A DNA stretch of 64,000 nucleotides from Crocodylus rhombifer (lineage: Eukaryota > Chordata > Crocodylia > Crocodylidae): the NCBI GenBank assembly GCA_038503035.1, contig JAVSML010024364.1, forward strand, positions 65,724 through 129,723, in the 5' to 3' direction. The translations under genes and the position numbers were made by a program. A model generated the notes under the pieces. The model worked only from the letters and a program-made list of their open reading frames with translations. It had not been told where the DNA came from and did no database searches. Each line of letters opens with the position of its first letter. Positions within the stretch are counted from its first letter, which is position 1. Shown here piece after piece: positions 21,525 to 33,388 of this stretch.

Positions 21525-21670
21525 CCACCCCTGATGATGCCCCTCACTCCTGACCCACACACCCCCTGCACCCCAGCTGGTGCCCCTCACTCCTGACCCA
21601 CTACCTCCTGGCCCTGCTGGTGCCCCTTACTCCCCACTCATGGGCCCCACCACCTCCAGCCCTGCTGGAG
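21525..21670. repeat. Short GC-rich minisatellite, about 40-48 bp unit
   Basis: TGCCCCTCACTCCTGACCCA, or close variants, starts about three consecutive units, each ending near CAGCTGG or CTGCTGG. It is decayed but clearly tandem. The surrounding 21400-22225 is GC-rich without a recognised family, and overlapping open frames on both strands there are compositional. Confidence 0.55.
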
Positions 21671-22228
21671 GGGCCCACATCTGCCAGAGCTACGGGGCCA
21701 GGGACCCAGGTCTACAGCCCCCTCCCCACCCCAGCAGGACCCAAGCCCTGACTACTATGAGAGGCAGCGGCTGATGAGGCCAGAGCAGAGCATGGAGCCC
21801 AGGCCTCCGTCCCCTGTCTGCCACACAGCTGGAGCAGAGCTTGTGGGTGGGGTGGGGGTGAATGCAGGCTGCTGGATGCAGGCTCAGGGCTCTCACCTTG
21901 CTGCCCTCCCTCCAGGGCCTCCATTGTCTATCTGGCAGGACCCGGTGTGGCAGGGCAAAGCGGTGCCATGGCCAGGAGCCCTGTACTGCCATGGCAAGGT
22001 GCCTCCTGCCTGCCCAGCAGCAGTGGGGGGCCCAACTCTGCACTGCCACACTCGTTGCTGCTGGGTGGGCATAGGATGGGCTCCTGGTGGCGGCACAGAG
22101 CCTCCCCGCCCCACCCTGCTGCACTGGGTCTTGCCTTCTGGGCTGCAGAGGCCCCCGGTGGGAGAGCAGCAGGGCAGGGAGCCCTGAGCCTGCAGTGGGC
22201 AGACTGCATCTGCCTGTGCACAAATCTG

Positions 22229-22939
22229 GGGGACACATCTGAAGATTTGATGCTGATTCGGAGAATCAGCGATTCAGCCATAGACACAGCTTTAAATGTT
22301 TTTCTACATACCTCGAGGTACCAGTGTGGCTCATGAATGCTGCAATGCTGAGGCAGATGGAGCATCCTATAGGAGTGTGGGGGGAGGCCCTCCATGCGCT
22401 CGGCAGCAAACCCGGAAGTGGACTGAAGTACTTCTGGTCCACTTCTGGGTCTGCCGATGAGCATGCAGGGGAGCCCCCGCTACCATCCCAGCTTAGCAAT
22501 TGGCCATGGGGGGAACCTGGGTGCCCCCACAGACCCAGCAGGCACAAGTCGCCGAGTGGGGAGGGCATGGGGGGGCCCTCCTACATGCTCCCCAGCAGAT
22601 CCAGAAGTGGACTGGAAGTGCTTCTGGTCCATTTCTGGGTCTGCTGCCAAGTGTGCTGGGCAGCTCCCTGCACTTCTGTGGGACACTCCATGCACCCCAG
22701 CATCACAGCATTCACATGCCACCTGCTAACTAGAGGTATGTAGAAAAAACATTTAAAGCTGTGTCTGTGACTGAATAGCTGAATCTTTCCAAATCTCTCT
22801 GAATCGATTCAGAAGGTTCCAATTTGATTCAGAGAGATTAAAGGGTCCTCTGATTCAATTTGGATTCAGAGATTCGGCCACCGAATCAAGCTGAATCTCC
22901 GCTGAACCAAATCAGGGACTGAAACTTCATGTAACCCTA
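22229..22939 (+). mobile_element. hAT foldback element, family A (left end missing)
   Basis: The body matches the complete copy at 28675-29449: GAAGATTTGATGCTGATTCG, CTACATACCTCGAGGTA, GTGGACTGAAGTACTTC, then CCAGAAGTGGACTGGAAGTG. It continues through TAGAGGTATGTAGAAAAAAC and the CCGAATC-rich right subterminal tract, ending at a decayed AACTTCATGTAACCCTA. The outer left roughly 100 bp with the TIR is absent and GC-rich DNA abuts instead, so no target duplication can be tested. Confidence 0.8.
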
Positions 22940-23072
22940 ACAGCCAGCCCCTCACCGCCCCGGGCACATCCCTCCCTGCCTCACTACGGGGGTCTCAATC
23001 CCCCCCACACACACTTACCTGCAGGGAGCTGCGGGAGCTGCTGTACAGGCTGCTTGCCTGCCACATGCATAT

Positions 23073-24091
23073 TAGGGCTGTGCGGAGCTTCGGGTGGCCG
23101 AACCTCCGAATCTGAATCAAATCAGGGGACCACTTAAAAGGTCCAAATTGACTCAAAGCTCTCCAAAACTTTGAAAAAGATTTGGAGAGTTTTGATGATT
23201 CAGACAGTCCCCAGTGGCTGCAGTAGGGAGCTGCAGCTGGACTCCACCAGCCGGGGAGGAGGGAAGGGGGGGGGGAACCCCTGCCAGGCCCCATCCCCTG
23301 CCTACTCCCTCAGGCCCCCCGAATCCCACCAACTCCCCCAGCCCCTCTATGGCTGCCCCAGCTCCCAGTGCTTTTAAAAAAAAAAAGCCCCCATTCACTG
23401 ACTGCTGCCAGGTGGGGGAAGAGATCCCTGCTACCCCCCACTGTCACACACCACATAGGGGCTGTGCCACAAGCCTCCCAACCCCCGCTCACTCCACCTG
23501 CCACCCTACAACTGCCCCACACAACCCAGCTCCAGCCCTTTAAGAAAAAAATAACAGAGAAAAACCCCAGGACGCACAGCTCCTGCAGCGGCCTCGGAGC
23601 TTTGCAGGGCTCATGCAGAGCCCCCCAGGCAGCATGGGGCAGTGGGGGGCAGCGGGGATCACCCCTCACCAGGCAGGAACACTGAATTTGGGGGGGGGGC
23701 GGTTCTTAAAGGGCCAGAGCTGGGGCAGGCAGGACAGCCATGGGGGAAGCAGAGTGGAGTCAGGGGGCTCATGCAGAGTCCCACATGCAGCATGGGGCAG
23801 TGGGGGAATCGCACCCCACCTGGCAGCACCTAATGAGTCAGGGCTTTTTTTTTTCCAAGTGCCGGGAACTGGGGCAGGCAAGGCAGCCATGGCCAGGCTG
23901 GGAGAGGGGTAGGGGATGGGCCTGGCCTGGCCTGGCTGATTTGGTGATTCTGCAGGAGCCAAATCTCCAAATCAGATTCAAATTGGGACAGCCGAATCAA
24001 ATTGGGACAGTGATTCAAATCACCATATCAATTCACTGTCCCCTAAATCAGCTGAATCCAAAGTGAATACAAGCTGCTTCGCACAGTCCTA
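23073..24091 (-). mobile_element. hAT foldback element, family B (perfect TSD ATGCATAT)
   Basis: A 1019-bp copy of the family seen at 19532-20535, in reverse orientation. It starts TAGGGCTGTGCGGAGCTTCG and ends GCTTCGCACAGTCCTA. The perfect 8-bp duplication ATGCATAT flanks it (23065-23072 and 24092-24099). Inverted arms again carry CAGCTCCCAGTGCTTT, CAGCCCTTTAAGAAAAA and their complements near 23700-23715 and 23845-23875. Note the target is itself palindromic. Open frames up to about 120 codons inside it are compositional. Confidence 0.9.
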
Positions 24092-24116
24092 ATGCATATG
24101 GCACCTGACTTTCCCA

Positions 24117-24238
24117 CATTTTTCTCCTTTAAAGGAGGAAATCTGCATTTTCTCCTTAAAAAAAGAAAATCCTCATTTTCTTCTTTAAAAAAGAGAAAAT
24201 CCAGGTTTTTCCCCTTAAAATGAGAAAATCCACATTTT
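24117..24238. repeat. 29-bp tandem repeat with a dyad in each unit
   Basis: Units begin at about 24117, 24145, 24174 and 24204, with a partial unit at 24233. Each has the form CATTTTCTCCTTTAAA, then AAAGAGAAAATCC, so each unit is nearly self-complementary. The first contains the perfect palindrome CTCCTTTAAAGGAG. It begins just 18 bp beyond the family B target duplication. Confidence 0.7.
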
Positions 24239-25190
24239 ACCATATTTTTCTGTGGTGAATAGAAAACCTGGATCCCTGATTATAACATACTCGAAATCTT
24301 GGTCCATTGGTCTCATACATGCACATTTGAAGTGACATCTTTCTAATCAGCTTTGAGTAAAGCTGAAATACTACATTTGCTCTAAAGAATTAGAATTTAT
24401 ATCTCAATACCTGTTGGTGATAGCTACTCACACTGAAGCAGAATTATATCCTCTTATACTAATTCTTTTAACATTTATTATCAAATACATATGCTATACC
24501 CGTAACTTCTGTAATTGAATAGGAAAGTATTACATTGTTTCTGCTATCACTGTGTGATAACAACTATAGCTACCCTTAATCTCATTTAATAGAATAACAA
24601 AATCTTTTTCCTGGCTTTTCCAATTAAAGTGAATATTTGGCTATTTAGTGTGGCTCAAAAATGGTTAAATTCCTGTTACTTAGCAACTAACATATAATTA
24701 ATGACATATGTCTATTTGACACACTCTGTGTTATATACTGTTAGGCTGACAGGTGCAAATGACTTCCATTAGACTAGGCTTTGATCCAAGACAATCGTCA
24801 ACCTCATTAAAGCCAATGCCTGTTCCAATGGCACTCACTTTCAAGCTCAAAAAAACAATCAAGCCCTTTCTCTAGAAAGAACAGCTGCAGACATCGGTAG
24901 TTACTGTCAGAAGCAGTAGGCTACATGGGCAAATCAGAACATGTTGCCTATGGACATCCCTAGTTAAAAGCACAAGGTGCTTGCTTCCCCCTGTGCAAGC
25001 TCCAGCCCACAGAATGGGTCCAACAGATCACATATCCAGCCACCCTGGAGGTTGCCTCTACTTATCTTTCAAAGAGAAGAAACCATGAATTCTCCAGTGG
25101 TCCAGCTCTATGGCAAACTTCTGAAAGAAAACTACAGAAAAGAAAACTGGAAGGGGCCTTGAAGTCATCCAGCCCATCCCTCTGGGTTAC
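24239..25190. other. No gene seen; AT-rich
   Basis: No repeat family or coding signal is recognised between the tandem array and the LTR beginning at 25191. Confidence 0.4.
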
Positions 25191-26115
25191 TGTGACAGAG
25201 TGCCTGGGGGTTCTGGCACTTCAAGAGAGCTAGAGCCCTGCTCAGCTGCAGCTGGGTTACCATAGAGACTGACTGACTGATTAAATTAATTAGCAGGCAC
25301 CTGGGGGTAGCGCAGTGGAGTCACCTTACTGGAAGGGGGCATGGTCCTGTGTGGAATATAAGGCAGCCCCAAGAGTTGGGCTGGTTGTGTGAGAAGAAGC
25401 TTTGCAAATGTGCTTGTGTGTTAGGACCAGACTGAGTGTGAGGCCCTGGAAGCTAGGGTGGCTGAAGGCTAGCAGCTGATAAAGACCTAGGGTGGGGAGT
25501 AGGTTGGTTTTAGCCAGAGGGGTTTGTGTTTGTGTTTTGGTTAAATGTGATGCTTTGCGGACCAAGAGGGTCTGGTGCCCAGGTAGAGCTAGATACTAGA
25601 AAGAAGACACAGTAGTTTGGAGGGGACTGTGAGGGGTGGAGGTTGTAGAGTGCTCAAAAGTGGTGGGGTGCAGCAGCAGCTGTAGGGAGCCCTGGAGAGG
25701 CAAGTGCAGAGAGCCTGAAAAGGGCAAGAGGACCCAGTGCCAGGACAGGGCAGAGACAAGTCTTGGAGCCTCAATGAGGGGGAGAGAAGCTAATGAGGCT
25801 CAACAGCTTGAAAAAGGGGCAGAGATAAAGGTCTGGGGGGGACAGACTAGAAGCTGGGAACCCCCAAGCTTGGTCCAGTCAGTGGACTGGAGCTAGAGGG
25901 ATCAGTAAGAGCAAAAAGGCAGAAGCCTGAAGCCCAACACTTCAACAATGATAGGCTTGCTCTAGGTCCCTCAGGCAGCCTCCCTTCTAATAAATCTTAA
26001 CACCAACGATGTGGTGGGTGAGTAAAGGAGGCGAGGCATCCACAGTTGGAACCAGGGCAGGGATTACATGGTCACCAGGGGGCATCATGGCTGCCCCTGA
26101 ACCTGAACATGTCAG
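25191..26115 (+). mobile_element. Probable solo LTR (right edge uncertain)
   Basis: Starts TGTGACAGAGTGCCTGG. A TATA-like AATATAAGG lies at about 25357-25365 and a poly(A) signal AATAAA at 25989-25994. The 3' signature GGCAGCCTCCCTTCTAATAA, then AACGATGTGGTGGGTGAG, matches the same region of the LTRs at 11738, 38649 and 60208. The expected 5-bp duplication (GTTAC before the start) was not found downstream. The right edge is placed by alignment with the other LTRs, and a 3' truncation is possible. No internal retroviral genes adjoin it. Confidence 0.65.
25989..25994 (+). promoter_or_regulatory. LTR poly(A) signal AATAAA
   Basis: Canonical hexamer within the conserved 3' part of the LTR, about 120 bp before its presumed end, the usual place for the R/U5 boundary signal. 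Confidence 0.55.
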
Positions 26116-26153
26116 CCATATTTAAACCATTACTGATGGTGATTATCTTTTAT

Positions 26154-26167
26154 GGGGGGGGGGGGGG
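26154..26167. repeat. Homopolymer G14
   Basis: An uninterrupted run of 14 G, prone to length error in sequencing and replication. Confidence 0.95.
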
Positions 26168-27360
26168 AAACATGGCTGGCCTGGGGCAGGTTGGTGTTCA
26201 GGACTACCCGTGACATGCATGGAGGCTTTGTGCAGCCTTCCGCCATGATACAATCCCATTTCTCACTTGGAAGGCCAGCTACGCTTAGTATCTGTAGGCT
26301 ATAGTATGGTGTGGCTCTCCCCTTCTCTGTGTAGGCAGAAGCAGTGGGATTGCTACTTCCCTCATGGGTGACAAGCTAGCAAGAATGAGGCATTGGATAT
26401 TATTGATGCTACAAAATAGACCTTTCTTATTGAAGGAAATGTAGATACAACTGGGTGAATTTTTTTCCAAGGGAAATTCCAGTTAAAATATAGGTTCTAC
26501 AACTTCAAAGTATTTTGTAGGTGAAATTTAAGTCAGTGAAACGGACACAGTCACATCTGCCTTTAGGTGTCTGAGCGTTATTCAGTTTTGGCCTTGGTTC
26601 CTTTCACTATGACCAACCCCACTACACAGGCCAAGTTTTCTAAGTCATTATAAATGTGCCAATCTTGGGACAGAGGATTTGAGATGAAAAAGAGATTTTT
26701 TTCCCATCTTAGAACAGGTGGAGAATATGTGAAATGCCACATGCCAAATAGAAAGTTTCCTATCCTTGCTGGGAAGGGACAGAATGTGTGAATGGGACAA
26801 TTATGCTCAACTAAAATGTGACACAATGTCATCAGTGCCTGTAATGGTGAGTGCATCTAGCAGTGTTTTAATGGAGCCTGGGATTTACTGTCCTGCAGAA
26901 TATGTGCTGTGGAATTATTGCTCCTGTATTTTCATAAGAAAGGAAATGGCTGCAGTATCCTGCACTAGAGAGACCCAAATGTATTTTAGTCATTCTGTCA
27001 TGAAACTGTTAACTCCTGGACCCTCTCCATCTGGAACCAGCAGTGACAGATGCTAAGCTCTCCACAAGCTGGCAGTGATCCAGTGACAGCCCTTAAAAAA
27101 TAAATAAATAAAAGAAAGTGGGGAGAGAGGAGAACATTTAGCTCTCCCAGATGCTTCACCAGTGCCTTCATCTCCACAGACTGAAAACACAACAAAGGAC
27201 CAGTAATGGTACAGTCCAAGCACTGAGAAATCCAGAAAAACTTTGCAGGATAGTAAGAACTGGTGTTTCCTTCATGAGAGCCTGAGAAGTCTGTGGGTGC
27301 CAACAGATGTGCAGGTCCTTGCTCTAACTCATGGTGCTTCACATAAAGTGCCATGACTTA
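26168..27360. other. No gene seen
   Basis: Mixed sequence with short open frames only. At 27094-27113 a small (AAAT)n tract is present. Confidence 0.4.
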
Positions 27361-27910
27361 GCGCAACACCCCCCCCCCCCCAACAGACTTTGTTTCTTGG
27401 CTGGGGGGTGGGGTAGGCAGAAATAGAGCTCCACTTTGGAGCTGGTCCAGCCTGAGGAGCCTGCCTGCAGCCTCTCCCCCTTCCCCCTCAACTCTGGTAT
27501 TGCCTGCAGAAAGGGAGGGGGAGTAAGCTGTGGAATGGGATTTGCCCAGCCTGAGCTGGAAGGGGGGAGGATTTGGGGGACATTAAATGAGGAGCTCCAA
27601 TCCATATACCCCCAGCTCATGCTGGGCAAACCCCAGCCCGCAGCTCACTCCCCTTCCCTTCTCCCCACTTCCTTACTGCAGACAGCACCAGGGGGCAGGG
27701 CAGGGCAGGGCTGGGCTGTATCAGCCCAGCCTTGCTCACAGCACAAATTAATCCTAGGGAACACAAGTTTTCCAAGGCACTCTAAAGTGGAGTGCCTTCA
27801 TCTTATCCCTCATGTGAAGATGGTTAATTTGTTATGCGATCAGTCACTTTTAAAGTGCTCTGCAGCCATGCACATAATTATGCAGAGGGCACTGACTGAT
27901 CAGCAAAACT
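27361..27910 (+). repeat. Dispersed repeat with poly-C and terminal hairpin (copy 1)
   Basis: It contains C13 (27369-27381), a GC-rich stretch, then ACACAAGTTTTCCAAGGCAC, CTCTAAAGTGGAGTGC and TTTGTTATGCGATCAG. An inverted pair follows, AGTGCTCTGCA against TGCAGAGGGCACT (about 27857-27893). The same order occurs at about 61480-62010, so the two are copies of one uncharacterised family. The 158-codon open frame here is treated as incidental. Confidence 0.5.
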
Positions 27911-28286
27911 GATCCAGTGCTATCAAATGAATCAACTACTCAGTGACATTCACAGCACACCCAGAGTAAAAATTTTTGTAACTATTTATTTTATTGTTTA
28001 TCCAGCTCTAGGCCCCTCTTCTGGAAATCATTTAAGTATTTGCTTAACTCTAAGAACATTGTTAATTCCCATTAAAGTTAAGAATGTACTTGTATTGAGG
28101 GCCTTAACATCCCCCATTTTATCTAAAGTATTTCATCTGTGGGTCTCACTGCCCTTTACAGATAGGAATTGAGCCAGAGACGCTGAGAATTTAGTTGAGT
28201 TGAATTGTCATCACTTTTGGCTAGGGAAGGGAGGCATAGGAAGATTAAGGTCAGCATTGCCAAACATGTGCAAAGAATTAGACTCA
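27911..28286. other. No gene seen
   Basis: AT-rich stretch leading to the MITE at 28287. No features are recognised. Confidence 0.4.
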
Positions 28287-29553
28287 CTGGGTGCATCTAC
28301 ACATGCAATTAAGTTCAAGCAATAAATTCCAGTGCTTATTGCACCAGAGTTTATTGTTTCCTGGGTGCCACGTTTACACGTAATGCCAGGAGCACAGCAC
28401 ACTGAGCTGGGTCAGAGAAGCCCCAGCTGGCAGGGTGCCTGGGGGTCAGCCTGTCAGCTCAGAGCTACTCTGATCTAGCTCAATGTGCTGCAAAGGGACT
28501 GGTGGGAGCATGAGGGTGCTCCAGTGCAGAGCTAGCTGGCAGACAGCCCCTGAACTGAAGCACCCTCATGCCCCAGCCAGCCCCTCCAGTGTCTATATGT
28601 GCACGCTGATGTGGAGTACAGAACTCCACCATAGTATTTACAAGTACTACTTTTCTGTGGAGTTAATTAGTTTATAGGGGTGTGCAAAGCGGGCCCTATT
28701 CGATTTGGATTCGGCTCAAATCAGGGACAGTGATTTGATTTGTTGATTCAGATCACTGTCCCTGATTTGATTCGGCTGAATCCAAACCTGAAGATTCGAT
28801 GATGATTCAGAGAATCAGCGATTCAGACACGGACTTGGCTTTAAAAGATTTTTCTACATACCTTGAGGTAGCAGGAGCAGCTTGTGATAGCTGCGATGCT
28901 GGGGCACATGGAGCATCCCACAGGAGTGCGGGGGGCCCTCCACATGCTCAGTGGTGAACCTGGAAGTGGACCGGAAGTACTTCCAGTCCACTTCCAGGTC
29001 TGGTGGGGAGTATGCCAGCCCCCCCCCCCCTGCATATCCCCCTGGGCTCAACGATCGGCTACAGGGGGACCCTGGGTGCCCCCCACCAGACCCAGAAGGC
29101 ACCAGTCACCGAGCCGGGGGGGGGCGCACACTCCTCAGCGGACTCAGAAGTGGACCAGAAGTGCTTCTAGTCTACTTCTGGGTCTGCTGCCAAGTGCTCT
29201 GGGGAGCCCCCCGTGCTTCTGTGGGACACTCCATGTACCCCAGCATCACAGTGCTCATGAGCCCCTGCTACCTAGAGGTACGTAGAAAAAACATTTAAAG
29301 CTGTGTCTATGTCTGAGTCTCCAAATCTTTCTGAATCAATTTGGAAAGATTAAAGGGTCCTCTGATTTGATTTGGATTCAGAGATTTCGCCACCAAATCG
29401 GGCCAACTCTGCTGAATTGAATCAGAGACTAAAGCTTCGCACAGCCCTATTAGTTTACTCCTTTCTAATAGCACTGCATGTGTAGACATGAGATGTTTAC
29501 TGTGAAGCTAATTAGTCAACTTGACAGTAAATGTCTCATGTAGATGTGCCCAG
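28287..29553 (+). mobile_element. MITE-like DNA transposon split by a hAT
   Basis: The ends CTGGGTGCATCTACACATG and CATGTAGATGTGCCCAG form imperfect inverted repeats. The left part (28287-28674) and right part (29458-29553) are continuous once the hAT at 28675-29449 and one copy of its duplication are removed. It is the same family as 6324-7097. The right flank is TA and the left flank CA, so a mutated TA target (Tc1/mariner style) is possible but unproven. Confidence 0.65.
28675..29449 (+). mobile_element. hAT foldback element, family A (complete, perfect TSD TTAGTTTA)
   Basis: A 775-bp reference copy for this family. Ends are TAGGGGTGTGCAAAGC and GCTTCGCACAGCCCTA, and the duplication TTAGTTTA sits at 28667-28674 and 29450-29457. 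The inverted arms run about 28840-29015 and 29140-29310. Left-arm blocks are TTTTTCTACATACCTTGAGG, GATGCTGGGGCACATGGAGC and GGAAGTGGACCGGAAG; their complements follow in reverse order in the right arm. The loop contains the GC-rich GGTGCCCCCCACCAGACCC part. It sits inside an older MITE. Confidence 0.9.
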
Positions 29554-32500
29554 TATGAATTATTTTCCCAACTGTAAAAATCAAACTTTGAAGGTTGCTG
29601 TAGGTATCCTGACCTTCCATCCCAGACTTTAACCACAAGACCATGTTTCTCCTGCTTGCACCAATACTTAAATATGTGTCTGAAAATAAATATAAACAGG
29701 GCAAGGGAAAGGTAATAAAAATAGCAGCTTCCTCTTTAAAGAGCTGTTTGGTAAAGTCAACCCTATAGCCTTACCTGGAAAAGAGCATTAGCCAAAGCCT
29801 AGAGCGTGTATGTTCTGTGTACCTCCCCCTCCAGTCCTTCCCTTCTGTCTTTGTACAACACTGTGATGTGCCTTATGAAGTAGAATTTCATTCCACTCGG
29901 GGCTATTTCCAACCACTTCCCCTAGCATAGGATCTCATGTGATGTGTGCGTGCTCACTAGTGGGTTCCTCTCCATCTGTTCTGTCTTTAAGCAACTGGCA
30001 CCCCGAAGTGTTTCAAACTGGAAGTGAGATACTGCTGTACATTCTTAGTCAGTGAGCCACCAAATCTGAGCTTTCTTGAGAATTTTTTTCTCAGATGTTG
30101 TTGCCAGTAGAATGCTTATTTGCTCTATTCAAAGAGAGTGAATCATTGCCTTTTTGCAGAATCTGGGGCTCTTTTTATAGGAGCTTTATTTTAAATGCAA
30201 ATCCCCAAATACCAATTTTTGTGCTTAGGAAATGTTCTTGAAAATCCTTGGAAAGGGAATTTGAGTCACATCTTCAGAACCTCCATATGCCAGGACAGCA
30301 TTAACAGCTCTGCACTGTCATCTGCTGAAGTCACACTGTGGTCATTGTTAGACAGGAGGGGTCAAAGGTCATTTTAAACTAATGCTGCTCTCTAGTTGGC
30401 CTCTAAGACCAGAGTGGAGCAGCTTGAACAAGATACATCCAGTATCCCAGAAATGATTTCTGCTCATTGAAGGGAAGAGAAGAAAATGCATAGCTTCTGA
30501 AGCCAGAGGTTTATTTCAAACTGCACCATTTCTGCAAAAGCTGAAAAAGCTCCTATTTTTCTGATAACCATCTCCTAAAAAAACTTCACTTGATTAATTC
30601 TAAACTTTTTTTGTTGCCAGTAAACACCTTTTATTTTCTGGCTAGAGGCTCCATATGCAGGGTGTCAAGTAGAAGAGAGTTTTTAGGAAGTTAAAATTGG
30701 CATGATGGATTTAAAGCTGGAAGAAACCGTTGTAATCATCTAGTTCAGCAGCATAGGGCAGAGACCTCACCCAAAGTTTCCTCCACCAAACTGCTACATG
30801 ATTCAGCTGATGTTTTTTGAGAAAGTGTTGGTTTAACAACATCCAAGGGATAGAGTACATACCATGTCCCTAGGTAAGTTTTTCTATGTGTTAATTACAG
30901 TGACTGTTATAAATATTCACCTTATTTCTAATTTTAATTTTCCTGACTATCAACTTTTAACTGTTAGTGTTGCTTCTGTATCTTTATGTACCAGTCAGGT
31001 TCTAACGCAAGCAGAGAAAAGATAAGAACAAAACCTCTCTCTCTCCCCATTTTTCAGGCCAAACATTCTACAGCATATCTTTTGTTTCCAATTCAGTTTA
31101 CAGTATAGCAGCTGAAACATGCTGCATTGTTATATGGCTGCTTATTTTATTCTTAATAAATGTTCAGCCTGTTTCCAAATCCTCAATGGCTCTTGATGAT
31201 GCTTTCATTCAACTGTTCTGCTCTTCAAGCCAATCCAAATCCAGAACAGGAGCATAGATAGGCATCACCCCTACTTCATTAACATCCATCAGACACAATG
31301 GCTTCTTTTACCATAGCCCGTTAGTATAATAAATCATGTAGCTGCAGCAGAGTATTGTCTCATGATGAGCGTTTCTGGCTTTAGAAAATAAACATCTTGA
31401 CTCTGTTTTGATGATTTATTTGCAAGAGGCACAGCCTGTGGCTTTGCTTTGGCCTCTACATAGTAGCAGCAGATCATTGTCCTATGACATTTTCTCTTTA
31501 TGTAACATTTGTTCTGAAAATACTTCAGAAGGTTGCTATAATTATCTGATTCATGTCAATAGTTCCTCATTTGTGGTCCATAGACATTTCCACTTTGTAG
31601 CTATTTCCCTTACTGCTTGGTAAAGTTGAATCACAGACAGGAAGCATTTGTTTTCACTGAACAGCAGAGGCATTTTAACTAGCTCATTTTGCTTTTCACA
31701 ATCTATAGTCATTAGGTGAAGCTAGGATAGAAAAACAGCATCATTTTATTTTGCCCTGTAAAAATGTTGAGGCAAAATTCACAGCCTGAATGCCATGGCA
31801 CATGGAATCATTGTCTTCTGGGATTGTTGCCAACAGAAAGACTTCTGGTCTGATCATAGAAAAACTGATGCAAGAATTACTTAAGACATCCTTCAGATGG
31901 CTATTGCCATGGTGTTAGGAAAATGTTTCAGTTTGCTGAAACTAAACAAAGACAGAACTTGTGTGATTGCAGCCAATATGTGTAATTCATTAGTTTACAG
32001 TTGTAAAAACAAATACCATCCTGTAAAATTTGCTTGTCCCAAATAAAAGAATTAACTGAAAAAAACCAACTAATTCCTACGTTATAGCGTCTTAATTATC
32101 CAAGGAAGAAAGGCTGAATAACAAATAAAGGATATACACATTTTATGCTAATAAAGCAAAGATGTGCTGAAATACACAAGCTTCCTAATCTACTCTATTG
32201 CATTCTTTTATGACTTGTATTCATCACCCTCTCCCTTATCTTATCAAGTAGTAACCAGCGTGTTGCACTGCCTGTTGTCTATGATGTTTCAGTGAGGTAA
32301 CAGAGGGCAGTCTCCTGCAAATAAAGCTTGTATAAAGATTGTTCCTAGTCTAACCCCAGGCCATGTCAGTCTGCATTGCATATCTCAGTATGTATAGATG
32401 ATTTGGGTGGTATTCCAGCAGTTAGAAAGCCCACAAATTAGTAGTATGTCAACAGCGAAGTTAAATATCCTGTTAGCATACAATTTATTAATGGCTTGCA

Positions 32501-33352
32501 GAACTGAAGATGTGTCATATATGTCAAATGCCAGGAGATAGCTCAGTTTTTTACAATAATGAAGTCTTTCTTTTTGTAGACACTATTGGATATAGCTCAG
32601 TCATAAATTCAGCTAAGCTCCAAAAGGCTCTTCACAGCTGATAGTGAAACCACAAATCAAAAGCAGGCTTCTTGTTACCCTTAACTCCTTTTGAACAAAG
32701 GCCAGGACAGTTTGCATAGAAGAAATCCAGCACACATTTCTTTTTAGCTGCTTTGTGAGCTACATTTATCTCTGCACTGCCATATATGACACATTAATCA
32801 GGACTATTAAACATAAAGCTCAACTCAGGCTCTTTATAGACAGCCCCTTGGATCAGAAGTTGACTTGTCATTGGACTGTGTAGGCACAGAGCTGTGTGGT
32901 GTTACAGCCCTGAAGTAAAAGGTCTGTAACCAGAGGAGTTGGTTGGAAATTTTCTGTCAATATTTTCATTCAAGGAAAATGAAAATGTTTGCTTGCAGTG
33001 CGTGCTTCTTTCAACGTTTAACATTTTTTCTAGGTCAGAAAACCAAAAAACTTCAAAATTTTAGCATCCAACATTTTGCAGAGAATGCCAAAATATTTTT
33101 AGGATACCAGTTTATGTTTTTTGTTTGTTGCTTGATTTCTTTTTAAATGAAATTCTGTGCTGAAAATTGTCATGAAAATGAACATATTATTGTTTTTACC
33201 CAAATTTTCCAGGGCAAACCTACCCACATTTTCTCACAACTCCTGCAGAAAGCAATATTTATTCCCACTACATCTCACTCAGACCCAAAACAGTTAATAC
33301 GGCAAGTCACACCGACTGAGTTTGGGCTGTTGTGCATGTGAAACTATACTAT
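29554..33352. other. No gene or recognised repeat (3.8 kb, AT-rich)
   Basis: This is the longest stretch without an identifiable transposon or coding signal. A CT-rich tract lies near 31036-31060. Single-copy intergenic or intronic sequence, possibly with regulatory content, is the likeliest reading. Confidence 0.4.
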
Positions 33353-33388
33353 ATTATTACAAACTATACCATGTGCAGTGAAGGGCTT
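33353..33388 (+). repeat. Exact 36-bp direct repeat, copy 1
   Basis: Identical over 36 bases to 34478-34513 (starts ATTATTACAAACTATACC, ends GTGAAGGGCTT). Flanking bases differ at once on both sides. No CR1 context surrounds this copy. Confidence 0.95.

Noticed and set aside
21690..22464. Overlapping frames of 130-180 codons on both strands
   Set aside because: They occur in GC-rich DNA spanning a minisatellite edge and a hAT element. Mutual overlap in several phases indicates composition, not coding.
27436..27912. 158-codon plus-strand open frame
   Set aside because: No domain or splice context. It lies in a GC-rich dispersed repeat with a second copy at about 61480, where the frame is not conserved.
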